From contig NZ_GL586311.1 of NCBI RefSeq assembly GCF_000184945.1, positions 1,397,603-1,456,189 of the forward strand: a DNA stretch of 58,587 nucleotides. The letters run 5' to 3'. Of this stretch, positions 55,577-58,587 are shown piece after piece. A program made the translations under genes and the position numbers. The notes under the pieces were generated by a model. That model worked only from the letters and a program-made list of their open reading frames with translations. It did not search any database and had not been told where the DNA came from. Source of the stretch: Segatella buccae ATCC 33574. Its GTDB lineage: Bacteria > Bacteroidota > Bacteroidia > Bacteroidales > Bacteroidaceae. Every line of letters begins with the position of its first letter. Positions within the stretch are counted from its first letter, which is position 1.

Positions 55577-56497
55577 TTATAAATGTATTTTACGTTTTTT
55601 CTTTTTCTTCTTTTTGTCGAGTGTGTTGTAAACCTCCGCAGGAACAGTGCCATGAGTTTGAAACAAATCCAATCCTCCTTCTATGAGGTTGTTGGTAATT
55701 TCGCTCGTAACACTTGCAACATTGGATATGAGGTTTAGCATTCCTTGTGTCTGCTGTTCGTGTTCCCTGTTATTCTGTTGCAGGGCAAAGTCTATCTTGG
55801 AATAACTGAAACCCCTATCCACTTTAGAGCCATTGAAATGATAACCGTTCTTTTCAAAGATAATGCCCTGGACTTCTTGTGAGTTTCCTTTATACTTAAA
55901 GCGGACATCAATATCTTGCTTTTTCAAGTGAGCAAGAAGGTCTTTCCAATTCCTGCACTGGGCAATCTCTGCTTTCAACGCCTGATAGATTTCATACTTG
56001 GTCTTGTCAGGTTCTTTCAGTCGGTGTTCTTTGACATTCTCCTTACCACCAGCGAAGTACAAGCTATATTTAGCGGTCAGTTCCTTGCAAATTTTCTCAC
56101 TTCTGAATCTGTCGTTACGGTCAGAGATAGTCTTGCCATTATTGTCTATCCGATTAAAAGCGATATGAACGTGCGGATGTTCCTTGTCGAAATGACGACC
56201 AATGACATACTGTGTATCTTTTATCCCCATCTTTTCCATGTACTCACGAGCCACTTTCGCCATCCATTCATTGTTGAGTTTGGGAGAATCTTGTGCGGAA
56301 AAACTCAGGGAGATATGTCCGACAACCTTACTTACTCGTGGATTCAATTCCGTTTGGTCAATGAAGCTCTGAACAATGTGGTTGATACTGTCCGTTCTTA
56401 CTCCAGAAGTATCAATGAGTTCCGTTCCTTTCTTTGGGTCGAGGATATAGTTGATGACACCCTTGAAACCTGCACCTTTCATTATCTTGGCTATCAT
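55577..56497 (-). CDS. mobB: Relaxase / mobilization nuclease
   Basis: The relaxase nicks oriT and leads one DNA strand into a recipient cell. From the ATG at 56497 (MIAKIMKGAGFKGVINYILD) it has 306 residues. The three-histidine metal site HFDKEHPHVH lies at residues 102-111, and the catalytic Tyr is probably Tyr17. This is the relaxase type of Bacteroides mobilizable elements. The C-terminus is strongly basic (KKKKKKRKIHL). The start overlaps the preceding mobA-like stop by 4 bases. The element lacks its own transfer pore genes in the window, so it would need a helper. Confidence 0.92.
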   Translation of the reverse strand: MIAKIMKGAGFKGVINYILDPKKGTELIDTSGVRTDSINHIVQSFIDQTELNPRVSKVVGHISLSFSAQDSPKLNNEWMAKVAREYMEKMGIKDTQYVIGRHFDKEHPHVHIAFNRIDNNGKTISDRNDRFRSEKICKELTAKYSLYFAGGKENVKEHRLKEPDKTKYEIYQALKAEIAQCRNWKDLLAHLKKQDIDVRFKYKGNSQEVQGIIFEKNGYHFNGSKVDRGFSYSKIDFALQQNNREHEQQTQGMLNLISNVASVTSEITNNLIEGGLDLFQTHGTVPAEVYNTLDKKKKKKKRKIHL

Positions 56498-56847
56498 CTT
56501 CGTATCAGATTTAGGATTTCGTCTATCTTGCCAATGATGATTCTGTGGAAAGGAGCAACGGCATGAAACCCTTCCGCATTGGCACGATGCGCCAACTGGT
56601 TGAGATTGTTTGCCATGCCACACAGTTTACGGATAAAGTCTGCTTGTTCTACGGTCAGCCGCTCAACGACGTTTCCTTTCTCAAGAACTTTTCTTACAAA
56701 CTCACTCATGGTTACTCCTGCGCTTTTGGCTTTGCCTTTGAGCGTATAATAATCCTCTGTGGTAAGTTTCACCGTGATACGGTATTTCTTCTTTTCGGCT
56801 GCGCCTTTAGTTGGGCGACCACCTTTGTTGTATTCTGATTTAGTCAT
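56494..56847 (-). CDS. mobA: MobA-like ribbon-helix-helix mobilization protein
   Basis: The chosen start (MTKSEYNKGGRPTKGAAEKKKYRITVKL) gives 117 residues. After a basic tail comes a ribbon-helix-helix segment (RITVKLTTEDYYTLKGKAKSAGVTMSEFVRKVLEKG) and a helical tail (ADFIRKLCGMANNLNQLAHRAN), like Bacteroidetes MobA/MobC relaxosome proteins that bind oriT. A longer frame to 56988 would use the oriT hairpin as coding sequence and is rejected. It lies between the oriT-like hairpin and the relaxase. Confidence 0.88.
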   Translation of the reverse strand: MTKSEYNKGGRPTKGAAEKKKYRITVKLTTEDYYTLKGKAKSAGVTMSEFVRKVLEKGNVVERLTVEQADFIRKLCGMANNLNQLAHRANAEGFHAVAPFHRIIIGKIDEILNLIRR

Positions 56848-56914
56848 ATTTGTTTCTTTAATTTGTTTTGATGGAGACCGACGGGATAGTCCTCTGCACC
56901 GAGTGGCAGGAGGT

Positions 56915-56956
56915 GGAGCAAGTGGTTTTGGTATGCCCAAAACATAAACTTGCTCC
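56915..56956. other. Candidate oriT: nested inverted repeats
   Basis: Outer arms GGAGCAAGT (56915-56923) and ACTTGCTCC (56948-56956) enclose inner arms GTTTTGG (56925-56931) and CCAAAAC (56937-56943) around TATGC. It lies just upstream of mobA and the relaxase, where oriT is expected. A further GAGTGG/AGGTGG-rich sequence (56900-56915) may hold the nick site. Confidence 0.65.
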
Positions 56957-56990
56957 CCGAAAAATAGATTATACGAAGCATATCCCATTG

Positions 56991-57881
56991 TTATGGTCTT
57001 ATCCCTTTGATTTTCTTATTTTCTGCTTTCTCTGAATGCTTGAATTCAGCACATAAATACTCATTTAGGTCTTTATAATTCTGGAAAACGGAAGAGCAGT
57101 CTTGGACAGTAAAACCATCTCTTTTAAGTTGTTCTAAAGTTCGCATTCCTCCTTCATCATTATCTAAATATGAACAGATGAGCTTGTGCTTTGAAAGAAA
57201 AAATCTTGACTTTTTGATATTATTAATCGAGTTCAGTATCAGTGTAGCTTTCTTCTCTTCATCTGGACTCATCGTAAGCAGACTAAGATAATCCATAAAA
57301 CCTTCAAACAGATTGATTTGTTCTGAAGGACTGGGAACATACGACACATCGGAAGGAGGCAAACACCCTTTGAAATATGGATTGCGCAAAGTATACCCAT
57401 AAGAATTGTTTGGAAAGCCTATTGCGTAAAAACTCCTATCACCAATTCTATAATGGATTTCCCTACAATATTTTTTCGCAATATTCAGATTGATTCCTCT
57501 ATGTGTGAAATATTCTATGAGATTTGGATGACATAAGTTGGTAGAGCCGACAACCTCTATATGTGATTGGCTTGGAGAATTTGTTTTGCTATTTGCTATG
57601 GAGAATTTTTGCAGGATATTTTGTTTGCCATTAAACAACTCTATAGCTTGTATTAAACTGCAATTATGTAACTTCATCACCAAATCTATTATACTCCCAC
57701 CTTCATCAAGAGCAAAGTCATACCATAGATTTTGGTTATAATCAACTTTGAAACTTGGAGTATGTTCATTTCGGAATGGACTTTTATACATTCCGTAATA
57801 GCCATAATTCTTTATAGGGTATATAGACATACTACCTAAGTAATCTTTAATTGATATTGCTTTAATTTTATCTATTGTCAT
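56991..57881 (-). CDS. Toprim-domain primase-like protein of a mobilizable element
   Basis: The 296-residue protein has a CHC2/zinc-finger-like N-terminus without the cysteines (YKSPFRNEHTPSFKVDYNQNLWYDFALDEGGSIIDLVMKL) and a Toprim domain (NLFEGFMDYLSLLTM with the conserved Glu; SYLDNDEGGMRTLEQL with the DxD-type acids). Such proteins are found in NBU-like mobilizable transposons and probably prime DNA synthesis after strand transfer or excision. It begins upstream of the oriT-like hairpin region and downstream of a GTAGTA-rich repeat region. Confidence 0.85.
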   Translation of the reverse strand: MTIDKIKAISIKDYLGSMSIYPIKNYGYYGMYKSPFRNEHTPSFKVDYNQNLWYDFALDEGGSIIDLVMKLHNCSLIQAIELFNGKQNILQKFSIANSKTNSPSQSHIEVVGSTNLCHPNLIEYFTHRGINLNIAKKYCREIHYRIGDRSFYAIGFPNNSYGYTLRNPYFKGCLPPSDVSYVPSPSEQINLFEGFMDYLSLLTMSPDEEKKATLILNSINNIKKSRFFLSKHKLICSYLDNDEGGMRTLEQLKRDGFTVQDCSSVFQNYKDLNEYLCAEFKHSEKAENKKIKGIRP

Positions 57882-57905
57882 ACTTGTAACTTTTAAGTCT
57901 ATTAC

Positions 57906-58100
57906 TTACTACAATGTTATATTCTTGTAAGTCATTGACAGTGAAAGAAAAACATGTAGTACTAACTATCTTTGTAGTAATCATTGCATGTGTATATGGT
58001 AGGCTGGTAGTAATGAGGTAGTAATACCCTATCTAATAGTTTACTACGGTCTAACCTTTTTTCTTTCAAAGTCTTATCTATCTTGTAGTAAAGTAGTATT
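57906..58100. repeat. Cluster of about eight GTAGTA(AT) repeats
   Basis: GTAGTA/TACTAC cores occur near 57906, 57956, 57974, 58007, 58018, 58041, 58085 and 58093 on both strands, within the gap between a VapE-like gene and a primase-like gene. Two pairs are 11 and 8 bases apart. This looks like an iteron-type binding array. Confidence 0.6.
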
Positions 58101-58587
58101 AATAATTAGCATTATAACTTTGAATAAAGGGGTTGGGAATAATCTTGCGTATGTGGTAAACATACATAGGGTTGCCACCTATCCTTTTGGATTTCCGTAA
58201 GAAACCTGCCTTTTTCAAGGCTTCACCCATTCGCCTTTCGCTTAGATTAAGCGTGGTGTAAGCTCGCAAATAATTCAAGATTTCAGAAGTGGTCATATAA
58301 CTTTCTTCGGTTACTGCAGGTTTTTCCATTCCTTTAAGAAGCATTTCATATTCAACGGTCTGTACTTGGAAACCTTCGCTCTCTTGATGCAGTTCGGCAA
58401 TTTCCTCTTCATTGAACCAGTAATGGTATCCAACTCTCCATAATTCAACTGCTTCGGAGTACACCTTGTTGATATTAACCTCTTTAGCAGCGTCAATGTC
58501 AATGTGCTCAACTTCAAATGGTAGAAATCGACGACTTCCTGTCGGATCTGTTAGAAAGTCATTGCCATTAACTGATGCCATAAACCC
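58099..58587 (-). CDS. VapE-like replication protein, 5' part cut by window edge
   Basis: The frame is open from the right window edge to a stop at 58099-58101, so only the C-terminal 162 residues are seen. ASVNGNDFLTDPTGSRRFLPFEV corresponds to the segment ATANMDDVLTDPSGCRRFIAV of the VapE-like protein at 41439, and VELWRVGYHYWFNEEEIAELHQ to its VDELEAGRRYWFDEADTQAII. It is followed by a helical tail. It is probably the replication initiator or helicase of the mobile element, with the primase gene downstream in the same direction. Confidence 0.8.
   Translation of the reverse strand, partial: GFMASVNGNDFLTDPTGSRRFLPFEVEHIDIDAAKEVNINKVYSEAVELWRVGYHYWFNEEEIAELHQESEGFQVQTVEYEMLLKGMEKPAVTEESYMTTSEILNYLRAYTTLNLSERRMGEALKKAGFLRKSKRIGGNPMYVYHIRKIIPNPFIQSYNANY

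Noticed and set aside
56848..56988. A longer mobA frame starting at 56988
   Set aside because: It would translate the oriT-like nested hairpin; the extra residues are low in similarity to any mobilization protein start.

Overview
The window comes from a Bacteroidales genome, most likely of the Prevotella group. Three things point there: the conserved Bacteroidetes order DUF177-rpmF-fabH-era-der, repeated Bacteroidetes-type -7 promoter boxes (TAnnTTTG) ahead of most transcription units, and surface lipoproteins of the CKDYDDDI type. From 1 to about 42.7 kb the sequence is core chromosome: a sensor kinase, ribosomal protein L32 and lipid synthesis, the Era and Der GTPases, an Mla-type lipid transporter split by an inserted element, LptB, the tig-clpP-clpX proteostasis cluster, RecQ, GuaB, a periplasmic folding and LPS-export run (two parvulin-type isomerases, OstA/LptA-like, a small membrane protein, MutL), OmpA, tRNA-Val, PurB, an RluB-like pseudouridine synthase with a Gly/Asn/Arg/Gln/Tyr-rich tail, AsnS, a very large lipoprotein, DUF1573, a phosphoesterase and LemA-M48. 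A DUF6078-like gene and a VapE-like gene with host-like composition close this part.

From about 42.83 kb to the right edge the sequence is visibly richer in A and T and every gene is on the minus strand. It reads as an integrated mobilizable element carrying a defence cargo. From right to left it holds a VapE-like replication protein (cut by the window edge), a region dense in GTAGTA repeats, a Toprim/CHC2 primase-like protein, an oriT-like nested hairpin, a ribbon-helix-helix mobilization protein, a relaxase and a membrane accessory protein. Next comes a gene-free 242-bp segment bounded by perfect 22-bp inverted repeats, a terminator, and then one tightly packed nine-gene unit: XRE regulator, Bro-N/Fic fusion, TIGR02391/HEPN-like protein, type III Res and Mod, and a complete QatABCD anti-phage system. 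No integrase is visible; it probably lies beyond the right end.

The strongest candidates for new biology are: (1) the nine-gene composite defence operon; (2) a four-helix-bundle (S23-type) gene sitting between mlaE and mlaF inside 45-bp nearly perfect inverted repeats, the layout of an rRNA intervening sequence but in a protein operon; (3) the 242-bp inverted-repeat segment between transfer and defence genes; (4) several families of short intergenic repeats laid out as direct and inverted arrays around terminators and just upstream of start codons; and (5) a structured, terminator-ended RNA candidate at about 37.1-37.25 kb, plus a promoter followed directly by a terminator at 26.53-26.59 kb. 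All calls come from reading sequence and translations by eye; no database search was run.
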